Shown piece by piece: positions 33,691-45,736 of a DNA stretch of 60,000 nt (the first letter of the stretch is position 1; the number at the start of each line of letters is the position of its first letter). Source of the DNA: Neocallimastix lanati (nom. inval.) (taxonomy: Eukaryota > Neocallimastigomycota > Neocallimastigomycetes > Neocallimastigales > Neocallimastigaceae); NCBI GenBank assembly GCA_016946835.1, contig JACVTC010000007.1, positions 1,441,501-1,501,500 of the forward strand, in the 5' to 3' direction. The notes beneath the pieces were generated by a model, which was not told the origin of the DNA, made no database searches, and saw only the letters and a program-made list of their open reading frames with translations. The position numbers and the translations under genes were made by a program.

Positions 33691-34060
33691 TCTATCTACC
33701 ATGGTTGTGAGTCTGTAGACTAGCATGCAAAAGGCTCCTTGGTTCGATCCTGCCCTTTGACCATTTACCAGGTTTTCCTCACAAGAGGATTTTTACAAGG
33801 AACAGGGCATTTCGCCAAGTTGCATTTCGCCAATTTTTTTTGAAAGAAGGGTATTTAAAAAATGTTGCATTTCGTCAATTTTTTTTGAAAGAAGGGTATT
33901 AAAAAAATGTTGTAATTATTATATATAATTATTTTATTACTAGTTTTTAATTAATTATTAAATATAATAAAAACAAGTTTAAAAAAAATTATTTAGAATT
34001 TTTATTTATTTATTTATTTATTTATATCAACGTCGCTTGACGAAATGCAACTCTTCCTTT
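33690..34060. mobile_element. SINE/MITE-like island: tRNA-like box B plus direct and inverted repeats
   Basis: A less AT-rich segment begins with a tRNA-like stretch: an AGCATGC anticodon-arm-like core at 33722-33728 and GGTTCGATCC, a perfect pol III box B, at 33741-33750. The TPsiC stem does not pair well, so it is not a functional tRNA. Downstream, GCATTTCGCCAA occurs at 33807-33818 and 33822-33833 and GCATTTCGTCAA at 33867-33878, the last two within a 45-bp tandem repeat (33819-33908). A 15-bp exact inverted copy, TTGACGAAATGCAAC, lies at 34037-34051 against GTTGCATTTCGTCAA at 33864-33878. This is consistent with a small non-autonomous element with terminal inverted repeats, or a SINE with a repetitive tail. 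Family unknown. Confidence 0.45.
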
Positions 34061-34779
34061 TTTACAGGAATATGATGGTTAAGGGTTACAGATAAGTATG
34101 GCAATAAAAAAAAAATGGCATTAGAAACATATCTAATAATAGAGTACTAGTATTCTTTAATGATGTAAAGAAAAATTAATACATATACTTTGACTGAGAG
34201 AAACTTCTAATTAATATAGAATTTATAAAATTTCATTTTTATAACACAAAAAAAAAATTATATATATATATATAAATACATTTTTTTTTTTTATTAAATA
34301 AATAATTTTTTTTTATTAAAATTTATATATATTTGATACATATATAAAAATAAACATTTATATTAAGGTATTTAAATTTATATTTATATTTTATTAATAT
34401 TTTACATTAGATAGACTATAATAATTTAATGAAATATAGTTTTAATAAATGATTATCACTTGTTAATAATAAAAATATTTTGTTAATAAAAAAAAAAAAT
34501 AATAAAATTTCTACTCTAATTTTTATGTTTAATTTTTGTTATTAAATATATATAATTTTTTTTTTTTTGAAATTTACAAATAGATATATTATTATTATTA
34601 TTAATATTTTTAATAATTATTTTTTTTTATATTAATAATTTACTATTTTTTTATTGTTTATTAAATATTTTTATATCTTTTCTTCTTATTTTTTTGTTTT
34701 TTCTTTTCTTTTCTTTTTTTTTGTGTAATATTTTTTTTTTTGTTATTAAATGAATATATAATTTTTTTTTTTTAAAAAC
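34061..34779. other. AT-rich intergenic spacer
   Basis: No open frame with plausible splicing and no distinctive repeat beyond A/T homopolymers. It probably includes the 3' UTR of the minus-strand tetraspanin-like gene ending at 34780. Confidence 0.6.
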
Positions 34780-36014
34780 TTAAGCAAATTCATCAAATTC
34801 TTTTTCCTTTCTCATATTTTCCCAATATATTATTGAAAGAACACCAGCAATAATGTAAACCACGGTTAAGGCATAATTAAGTATACATACTAACTTTAAT
34901 TTACTTTTAATTTTTGGGACAATTACATCTCTACAACCTTGGGCTTTATATATTTTTAAATCTTGTTTAACTTGATTTGCTTCAGCAGCTTCCATAATTG
35001 CACGTCTTTTTAAAGTTTCTTCAAATCTATAAACATTTACATCTCTTTTACCCATTATAGCAACTCCTGGATTACCAGCTGCAATATCAGGTCCAGCATT
35101 ATCAGCAGCATTATCAGCAGCAGCACCGGCATTATCTTTTGCACCTGCATTATTAGCAGTATTATCAGCAGCAGCAGCACCGGCATTATCTTTTGCACCT
35201 GCATTATTAGCAGTATTATCAGCAGCTGCAACACCGGGATTACCATTATCCTTAGTATTATTCTTATTATTATTACCACCGGGAACACCACCAGAACTAT
35301 CAGCATCACCATACTTCTTTCTATAGGAATCATTCTTTAATACATTAGCAGCATCCTTAATATCTTCAGGATATTGTAAAACAACATCTACTTCATTACC
35401 TAAACAGAATTTGGATGCAACAGGTAAATCTTTATAATCTTTATATCCACAACAACTATACTATAGTATTGATATATATAATTATTAATTATTAATATTT
35501 GCTATAATAATAATATCACTTTTTTAAAACATATAGTGTTATATAATGAAATACATATAATAATAAAAAAAAAAAGAAAAAAATAAAAAAAAAAGAAAAA
35601 TAAAAAATAAAAAATAAAAATTAAAATATAAAAAAAAAAAAAATGAAATGAAAAAATAAAAAAAAAAAAAGTCATATATATCTTATATAAAGAGGGAAAA
35701 AAAAAAACGTACTTTATCTTGAATATCTGCACGAACGTAATCAGTATATACATCCCACCATGAGATAGCTAAATCTCTTTCTGTAAATCTAATAGCATCT
35801 AAACATTTCTTTGCAACATAAAGATGACCTAATAAACCCATGGATACTAAAACTGAAAATGTCAAAATAATTGGTTTCCAATTGGTATAAGCTCCTGCAT
35901 ATCCTGTAGCAGATATAAATACTACAAATACTGATAATATAATCATAGCTTTTTATATTATTTATTATAGATAAAAAATATATATATATATATATATTTT
36001 TAGTATATTTTTAT

Positions 36015-36055
<41 letters not shown>

Positions 36056-36429
36056 TTAAATATATTTTATCATTTTTTTTTCTATATTAAATTTTTATTT
36101 TAAAAAAGTATATATATACCATAGCGACAATTAGCATTGAGGTCATTGAAATTGGCGTCGGTAAAACCACCATATATTGTTAAAAATAATGAAAAACCAA
36201 ATAAATAAAGACCAATTACACCTAATACAATACAAACAATTTTAAATTCTTTTCTTTTAGGTGTCTCTGGTACCGATCTTTTATTTTTATCATTATCATA
36301 TGTATATATATGTTTTTCATTGGTTAGTGATAAATTTTCATTCTTTGGTTTTTTCATAACAATTTCTGTTGCAGAATTATTTGGTGATATCGGAGAACTT
36401 CCAGAATCTTTGTTATTAATTCCACTCAT
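34780..36429 (-). CDS. Tetraspanin-like membrane protein with low-complexity loop (paralogue 1)
   Basis: Minus-strand exons 36429-36120, 35948-35713 and 35460-34780 give 409 codons (408 residues). Layout: a polar N-terminal tail of about 60 residues; TM1 (IVCIVLGVIGLYLFGFSLFL); TM2 (IILSVFVVFISATGY) and TM3 (IILTFSVLVSMGLLGHLYVA) joined by a short loop; a large extracellular loop; TM4 (YALTVVYIIAGVLSIIYW); a short tail ending EFDEFA. The loop opens with a CCG motif (YSCCGYKD) and has two further Cys (KFCLG, QGCRD), the minimal tetraspanin set. It carries an Asn/Ala/Gly-rich insertion with a repeated 17-residue unit (AADNTANNAGAKDNAGA). Tetraspanins organise membrane microdomains; a specific role here is unknown. 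It shares the AWWDV-like motif, VLKxDSY and the C-terminus with the gene at 55672-57301, so the two are paralogues. A divergent four-TM protein that has converged on CCG is the alternative. Confidence 0.83.
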
Positions 36430-38689
36430 TATTTTTTTCTTTTCTATTTGTCGTTTAATAGAATTATATATAAAATTTATTTTAGTATATTAATATTAAA
36501 ATTTTGTAAATTTTCTATACAATTTTTCTATACAATTTTTCTATATATAATTTTATTATTGAAAATTTTATTAATATATTTGTAGTATGGAATAGGTATA
36601 ACTCTTAAATAGTAATAATAATAAAATAAAATAAGAATTATATTATCTTATTTTTTTATCTTCTTTATTATATATTTATTTTATCATATAAATTATCTAC
36701 CTTTAAAATTATTGTTTTTTTTTTTAAATATGATAATTATTGTTTCGTTTTAAACGCTTATATAAATTAACTTATAAATATAGATATAAATTTATTTTTT
36801 GATATTCATTTTTTTTTTTTAATAAAAAAGTTTGTATATATATAATTATATAATACTTTATTTAAACCAAATAAAAAAAAAAAAAAAAGTAAATATATTA
36901 TATATATATTAAATATAATATAAAGGAAAAAAAAAAAATACTCACAATATATTCTATTAATAAAATATCGTAAAAGTATATTATTATATAGAATTATTTA
37001 GATATAAAAAATTAATTAGTAATTTCTTTTTAAATAATTTTAAAATGATTTAAACTTATACTTTAGTTATATTTAATATATCAATTTAATAATGACATAT
37101 TTATAATAAATATACTAACTTAATATATATATATATATTTTTCTAAAAATAGATTTTTAATTATATTATTTATTTCTATATAGTGATTTTACAAAAAAAA
37201 ATTTAATTTTTTGCAGATAAATAAAAACTATGTATCTTTTTTTTTTTTTTTTTTTTTTTTTTGTTTGTTTGTTTTATTATTATATTAAGGTAATATTATA
37301 TATTTATATTTAGAATAGACATATAAATTTATATTATCCTTCAGAGATATTTTAGTATTTATATATATATATATTTTCGCTTAATTTAGTTTTTTATTTT
37401 ATTTTATTTTTTTTTTTTTTTGGTTTATCTTTATGATTTTATGATTTTTTTTTTTCTAATTTTTTTTTTTCTTTTTTTTTCTTTCTTTTCTTCTTTTTTT
37501 TTTTACTTGGTTTTATTCAATTTTATGTTACTTTTAATTCAATTTAATTTTATAATTTTGTTATTAAGAGAAAAAAAAAAAAAAAATCCAAGATTAATAT
37601 TCCTTTAATAACATAATCTATTTTGACTGTTATTCCAATAAATTTGAATTTTCATTTCATTCTATTGAAAATAAAATTAAAAAAAAAAAATAATAAAAAT
37701 ATAAAAGATATATATATAACCCGAGAAAAAAAAATAGTATATATAATTTAATATTTTTTATAATTAATTATATATTATATATTAATAATATATGAATATC
37801 ATAAAATTAATATTTATTATTATTATTAACATTTTATTTATTTATTTTTATTTATTAAATATTGATTAAGTTTCTTTTTTATTTTTTTATTATTGATAAA
37901 AAAAATTAATTTTAAAACACGATTCAATAATTAATTTTATTATTTCAATAGTATTTTACAATATATTAATATATTATTTATAACAATTGTATTACAAATT
38001 TTATATTGTAAACTTTATTAACTATTAAAAATATTGAATCAACTCATTAATTACTTATATTAAAACTAATATATTATCCAATATATTATTAAATTTTATT
38101 TTTACTTCTTGCCTATTATCCAATTAATTATAAAAAAAAAAATATTAAAAAAAAAAAAATAATTCTATATAATCAATAACTAATATATTATAAATATTAA
38201 AAATAATTGTTTCTAATATACAACAAATTTGAATTACCCATAAATAAGAATATAATATACCATAAATTAATTCAAATAAAATTATAAATTTTAATGATAT
38301 ATTTTTATAAGGACTTTTTATCATAATTATTATTATTATTAGAACTATTTTATATAAAACATTAACTAATGAATTATAATAATTGATTTTAATATATAAT
38401 ATATATTATATTATTTATTTATATTTTTTATTTTTTATTTAATAGTCCCATCAAAAAAAAATTTTTTTAAAATTTCATATGTTTAATATAAATATATAGA
38501 ATTAAATTTATTGCAATATATTATGAATGAATAAATAATTAAAAATAAACAAACAAAAAAAAACGTTTTATTTAAACAATAGTAATAAAATAATAATAAA
38601 TAAATAATAAATAATATAAAGAGTATTTATTAATAAATAATAAATAATAAATAAATAATAAAAATTATACATTGTAAATTAGTAAATTA
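36430..38689. other. AT-rich intergenic region, promoter side of tetraspanin-like gene 1
   Basis: No coding frame supported. It contains poly-T runs (37220-37261) and scattered AT dinucleotide repeats only. Confidence 0.6.
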
Positions 38690-39017
38690 TAAATAATAAA
38701 TAATAAATAATAAATAATAAGTAATAAATAATAAATAATAAATAATAAATAATAAATAATAAATAATAAATAATAAATAATAAATAATAAATAATAAATA
38801 ATAAATAATAAATAATAAATAATAAATAATAAATAATAAATAATAAATAATAAATAATAAATAATAAATAATAATAAATAATAAATAATAAATAATAAAT
38901 AATAAATAATAAATAATAAATAATAAATAATAAATAATAAATAATAAATAATAAATAATAAATAATAAATAATAAATAATAAATAATAAATAATAAATAA
39001 TAAATAATAAATAATAA
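38690..39017. repeat. Heptanucleotide satellite (TAAATAA)n
   Basis: A nearly perfect tandem array of the 7-bp unit TAAATAA, about 46 copies over about 327 bp. It has one GTAATAA variant near the left end and one 4-bp-short unit near 38870. It is surrounded by looser TAAATAA-like sequence from about 38580. The 7-bp period differs from the usual triplet and tetranucleotide repeats of this window. Confidence 0.95.
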
Positions 39018-40242
39018 TTAATAATTTTTTTGGTTTTTATTTAAACATTTTTATTTATTGAATTAAATTTATTTTATTTTAAAATTTTTAACCAAAAAAA
39101 AAAAAAAATTAAATTTTACTTTATCTATCTGGATTATTTGAATACTAAAATAGATTTTTGGAAGTATATTAAGTGTATACTTAAAAAATATCTTTCAATT
39201 ATGAAGAGGTGAGTTGAATAATGAATTTTTTTAATTCATTATATTGAAAATATAATAAAATAAAAAAAAAATAAAACAAGAAGAAAAACTAAAACTCTTT
39301 ATAATTAATTTTTAGTTTTTTATTTATTTATTATTAAACATTATTTATTTATTATTAATAATTATTTATTTATTATTAATAATTAATTATTTATTATTTA
39401 TTATTTATTTATTTATCTATTATTAAACATTATTTATTATTTATTTTTATTTTAGAATATTCTTATTCGTGTAACCATAATTTTTGTTTATTTATTTATT
39501 TAATATTTATTTAAATTTTTTAATTTTTTAATTCTGTATTTAAAAAAATTTAAAAGAATTAATTATCAGTCAAAATTGTTTGAATTGTTTGAATGGCATC
39601 AAAACACAAAAACACAAAATTGGTTAGGATGAAACAATCAATAATATATTTATATGCTTTTAATATATACAAATAGTCAATATATATTTTGTATGTATAC
39701 AAATAGTAATATAAACATTTATATATTTTGTATTGTATGTATTTAATATTTCTATGAATAGATTTGAAAGGATTAATATTATTTCATTAGGATATGTTAA
39801 CTACCCATTATTATTAATTTATTTATCACATGACTGATTTATGATAATATTAATAAAATACATGTGGTCATGCCATATGGGATATTATTGGATTTATTTT
39901 ATTTCTACATATTTTTATTTTGTTATATATTTATTTATGTTTAGGAATATAAATTAAATATCAATTTACTGTTTTTTATTTTTTTTTATTTTTTTTTTTT
40001 TTTTAATTATAAATTTTTAAATAAATTTAATAGCATTAATTTATGTTAATATATTGATTATTGATAAAAAATTAAAAAAATTAAAAAAATATAACATACA
40101 AAAAAAAAAAGGATATATGATAGAATATGATATATGATAAGATATATAAAATGATACTTTTTTAATAAGTTGATAATAAAATTAAATTTTAAATATATTT
40201 TTTATTCATTATCTATATTTATTTTATTTATTTATTTTTATT
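39018..40242. other. AT-rich intergenic region
   Basis: It includes (ATTT)n-rich sequence at 39325-39430 and a slightly more complex stretch at 39560-39930 (for example ATGGCATCAAAACACAAAAA) without an open frame. The latter may be an old insertion. Confidence 0.5.
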
Positions 40243-41956
40243 TTACATTTCTTCTATTCTTCTTTCTAATAATTGTAAATCTGTAAATAAGCATTTAAGT
40301 TTACAAATTATTTCTTTATCTTTACTTTCAATTCTATCTAAAAGCTTTATTTTTTGAGCTAAAAACTCCATAATTGTTCTAAACATTATTTTTAATTCAC
40401 TTCTAGGTTGAGTTCTAACTTTTTCTTCATATTCATTTATTAATGGAATTATTTTAGTATCAGCTTCAAACTGAATGGTTTCAATTAAACGTAAAGGTTG
40501 TTCTCTAATAAATATTCTTAATTCTTTTCTAGACATTCTATTTATATTAATTGGTTTAACTGGAACTTCATCAACTATCTCTTCAACAACTTCCTTTTCA
40601 CCAGTAGTTGGATTAATTCTGGTAACGCATTTAATGATTCTCTTGATAAATTTTTTTTTATCTGGATCTTCGGAAGGAACTTCAACTATTTCTTCCTTAA
40701 CCTCAGTTTCTTCCTTAATCGCAATTGGAACTTCTTCAACTGATTCTTTAACAACTTCCTTTTCACCAGTAATTGGATTAATTATGATAATACATTTAAT
40801 GATTCTCTTGATAAACTTCTTTTTACCTTGTTCTTCAGAAGGAACTTCAACTATTTCTTCCTTAACCTCAGTTTCTTCCTCAACCGCAATTGGAACTTCT
40901 TCAACTGATTCTTTAACAACTTCCTTTCTACCAGTAATTGGATTAATTCTGGTAATGTATCTAATGATTCTCTTGATAAATTTCTTTTTATCTGGATCTT
41001 CGGAAGGAACTTCAACTATTTCTTCCTTAACCTCAGTTTCTTCCTCAACCGCAATTGGAACTTCTTCAACTGATTCTTTAACAACTTCCTTTTCACCAGT
41101 AATTGGATTAATTCTGGTAATGTATCTAATGATTCTCTTGATAAATTTCTTTTTATCTGGATCTTCGGAAGGAACTTCAACTATTTCTTCCTTAACCTCA
41201 GTTTCTTCCTCAACCGCAATTGGAACTTCTTCAACTGATTCTTTAACAACTTCCTTTCTACCAGTAATTGGATTAATTCTGGTAATGTATCTAATGATTC
41301 TCTTGATAAATTTCTTTTTATCTGGATCTTCGGAAGGAACTTCAACTATTTCTTCCTTAACCTCAGTTTCTTCCTCAACCGCAATTGGAACTTCTTCAAC
41401 TGATTCTTTAACAACTTCCTTTTCACCAGTAATTGGATTAATTCTGGTAATGTATCTAATGATTCTCTTGATAAATTTCTTTTTACCTGGCTCTTCGGAA
41501 GGAACTTCAACTACTTCTTCCTTAACCTCAGTCTCTTCCTCAACCGCAATTGGAATTTCTTCAACTGATTCTTTAACAACTTCCTTTCTACCAGTAATTG
41601 GATTAATTATGGTAGTGCATTTAATGATTTTCTTGATAAACTTCTTTTTATCTGGCTCTTCGGAAGGAACTTCAACTACTTCTTCCTTAACCTCAGTTAC
41701 TAATTCTTCATCTGGCTTATTATTATCATTTCTCTTTGGTATATATATACCTATTTATTTAATAATTAAAAAAAAATTACAAATAATATTTTAAATTAAT
41801 ATTCTTCTGCAAAATATACTTATTTATTTTATGATATGTTTATATAGTAAAATATTTATAATTAAACTATTAATAATTATTATCAATTTAATTTAAATAA
41901 TTATATATACCTGGTAATATTATTTTTACAACTTTTTTTCCAACTTTTCTAATTTT
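40243..41956 (-). pseudogene. Repeat-family gene A: seven 55-residue repeats, start codon missing
   Basis: The main exon runs 41750-40243 on the minus strand and is open throughout (501 residues plus stop). It has seven tandem 165-bp units, spaced exactly 165 bp (landmark GTTCCTTC at 41670, 41505, 41340, 41175, 41010, 40845 and 40680). Each encodes a 55-residue unit of the form EVPSEDPDKKKFIKRIIRYI...PITGEKEVVKESVEEVP. The C-terminal domain of about 95 residues (MSRKELRIFIREQ...) is nearly identical to gene C. Only the 3' half of the usual Lys-rich first exon survives, about 41956-41911 (IRKVGKKVVKIILP then GTATAT). Upstream it runs into an (AAT)n tract with no in-frame ATG before a stop. The coding exon shows no decay, so the loss is recent, is an assembly artefact in the microsatellite, or an unseen upstream exon supplies the start. 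Function unknown. Confidence 0.75.
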
Positions 41957-42184
41957 TTTAATAATAATAATAAATAATAATAATAATAATAATAAAAAGA
42001 TTTTATCTTTTTTTCGGTGTGTCTTTTTTATTATTATTATTTTTTTTTTATGTCCATTTTAAAATATTTAATTTATTTTTATTCAATTATAAAAAAAATT
42101 TTTTTTCTTTTTTTTTTTTTTTTTTTTTTAAAAAAAATCATATATTAATTTTTTATTATATATCATTTATGAAAAATAATTACG

Positions 42185-42224
<40 letters not shown>

Positions 42225-42812
42225 AATATTTAAAATGAACATCGGATATATGAAATAGTATTATTAATTCTTTTCAATTGAATAAAAAATACAATATGAA
42301 TAAATGAATAAAATAAAAATATAATTAATATTTTTTTTTCTTTTATTTATATATATATATATATTTATATTTTATTAAATTATTATATTAATAAAAACAA
42401 TTATTAAATAATAATTATTATTTAATAATTAATTATAAATAAAGGATTTAAAAACATATAGTTATATATATATATATATTAAAATATTATATTTTTCTTT
42501 TTATAACTTAACTTAATATTTCATAATTTATTATTATATTATTATTATATTATTTTTTTATTATATATGTATATATAATTAAAAAAAAAAAGTTTAGATT
42601 GAAAATATTGAAAAGAATTTCTTTTTTTTTTATAATTTCTTAATTACTTTATTTTTATTAATTTTAATTTTTTTTTTTTTTTTTTTTTTTTTTAGTTTAA
42701 TCTACAAAAATTTCAAAAATAGGATATAATTATATCATTGAATAAAAGAAATAATTATTTTAAAATTATATTACTTATTAAAATAATATATCTATTCATT
42801 TAGTTACTTTCA
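41957..42812. other. Spacer A-B, duplicated as spacer C-D
   Basis: It starts with (AAT)n and contains GATTTTATC, CGGTGTGTCTTTTTT, long poly-T runs and AAAATGAACATCGGATATATG. The same order of landmarks recurs at 47480-48420 between genes C and D. It probably includes the promoter of A and the 3' UTR of B. No coding frame was found. Confidence 0.75.
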
Positions 42813-44192
42813 TTATACTTCTTCTGTTCTTCTTTCTAATGATTGTAAATACTTAATTAAAGATTTACATTCACTAAGTATTTCTTTATCATCACTATTA
42901 ATTCTATCTAAAAGAATTATTTTTTTAGCTAAAAACTCCATAATTGTTCTAAACATTATTTTTAATTCACTTCTAGGTTGAGTTCTAAGTCTTTCTTCAT
43001 ATTGATTTATTAATGGAATTATTCTAGTTACAGCTTCAAATCGAATGGATTCAATTAAACGTAAAGGTTGTTCTCTAATAAAATTTCTTAATTCTTTTTT
43101 AGACATTCTATTTATATCATCTGGTTCAAATGGGGTTTCATTACCTAGCTCTTCAACAACTTCCTTTTCATCAGTATTTGGATTAATTCTGGTAATGTAT
43201 CTAATGATTCTCTTGGTAAACTTCTTTTCACCAGTAGTTAGATTAGTTCTGGCAATGTATCTAATGATTCTCTGGATAAACATATTTCTATCTGGATCTT
43301 CGGAAGGAACTTCAACTATTTCTTCCTTAACCTCAGTTTCTTCTTCAACCGCAATTGGAACTTCTTCAACTGATTCTTTAACAACTTCCTTTCTACCAGT
43401 AGTTGGATTAATGATGGTAATACATTTAATGATTCTCTTGATAAACTTCTTTTTATCTGGTTCTTCGGAAGGAACTTCAACTATTTCTTCCTTAACCTCA
43501 GTTTCTTCTTCAACCGCAATTGGAACTTCATCAACTAGCTCTTCAACAACTTCCTTTTCACCAGTAGTTGGATTAATTTTGGTAATACATTTAATGATTT
43601 TCTTGATAAACTTCTTTTTACCTGGTTCTTTGGAAGGAACTATAACTATCTCTTCCTTAACCTCAGTTACTAATTCTTCATCTGGCTTATCATCTATGAC
43701 ATCTGGCCGTTTTTCAATTGGTTTAGGAACTTTTTTAGTTTGATTTTTTTCAATTAGTTTAAAAATTTCTTTAGTTTGATTTTCTTCAATTGACTTTTTT
43801 TCAACTTCATCCAAATTGGTAATCTTATTATATTTCGAAGTATTATCATCAATACTCTTTGGTATAGTTATACCTATTTATTTAATAATCAAAAAAATAT
43901 AAAAAAATGATAAAAAAAATATATATTAAAATATTATTTTAAATTAATATTCTTCAGCAATATATATATTTATTTATTTTAAGATATATTTATATTAGTA
44001 AAATATTTATAATTAAACTATTAATAATTATTAACAATTTAATTTAAATAATTATATACCAGGTAATATTATTTTTCCAACTTGTTTTACAACTTTTCCA
44101 ACTTTTTTTCCACCTTTTCTAACTTTTTTTCCACCTTTTTTTTCAACTTTTTTTTCAACTTTTCCTATTTTTTTTCCACCTTTAAAATGCAT
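42813..44192 (-). CDS. Repeat-family protein B: Lys-rich N-terminus, three 55-residue repeats
   Basis: Not recognised. Exons 44192-44060 and 43873-42813 give 398 codons (397 residues). The start is the ATG inside ATGCAT at 44192, which opens a basic segment with Gly-Lys-Lys-Val steps (MHFKGGKKIGKVEKK) and ends IILP at a GTATAT donor. The second exon begins GITIPKSIDDNTSKYN. A Lys/Glu linker (ENQTKEIFKLIEKNQTK) leads into three repeats, each with an acidic part (EEIVEVPSEEPD), a basic strand (KKKFIKRIIKCITIIN), a PTTGEK turn and an acidic strand (EVVEELVDEVP). The third repeat carries an extra partial copy (KKFTKRIIRYITRIN). The C-terminal domain starts INRMSKKEL and is predicted helical. There is no signal peptide or TM segment, so it is probably intracellular. 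Closest to gene D. Confidence 0.82.

Positions 44193-45736
<1,544 letters not shown>

Noticed and set aside
33698-33765. Functional tRNA-Ala gene
   Set aside because: The box B is perfect but the TPsiC stem, acceptor stem and D-arm do not pair, so it is at most a tRNA-derived sequence.
40475-41794. A 439-codon open frame on the plus strand, Ser/Leu/Ile-rich, opposite gene A
   Set aside because: It is the antisense shadow of the 55-residue repeats; all four paralogues show it. The minus-strand frame has matching splice sites, a sensible C-terminal domain and conserved ends, so the plus frame is a by-product of periodicity and codon bias.
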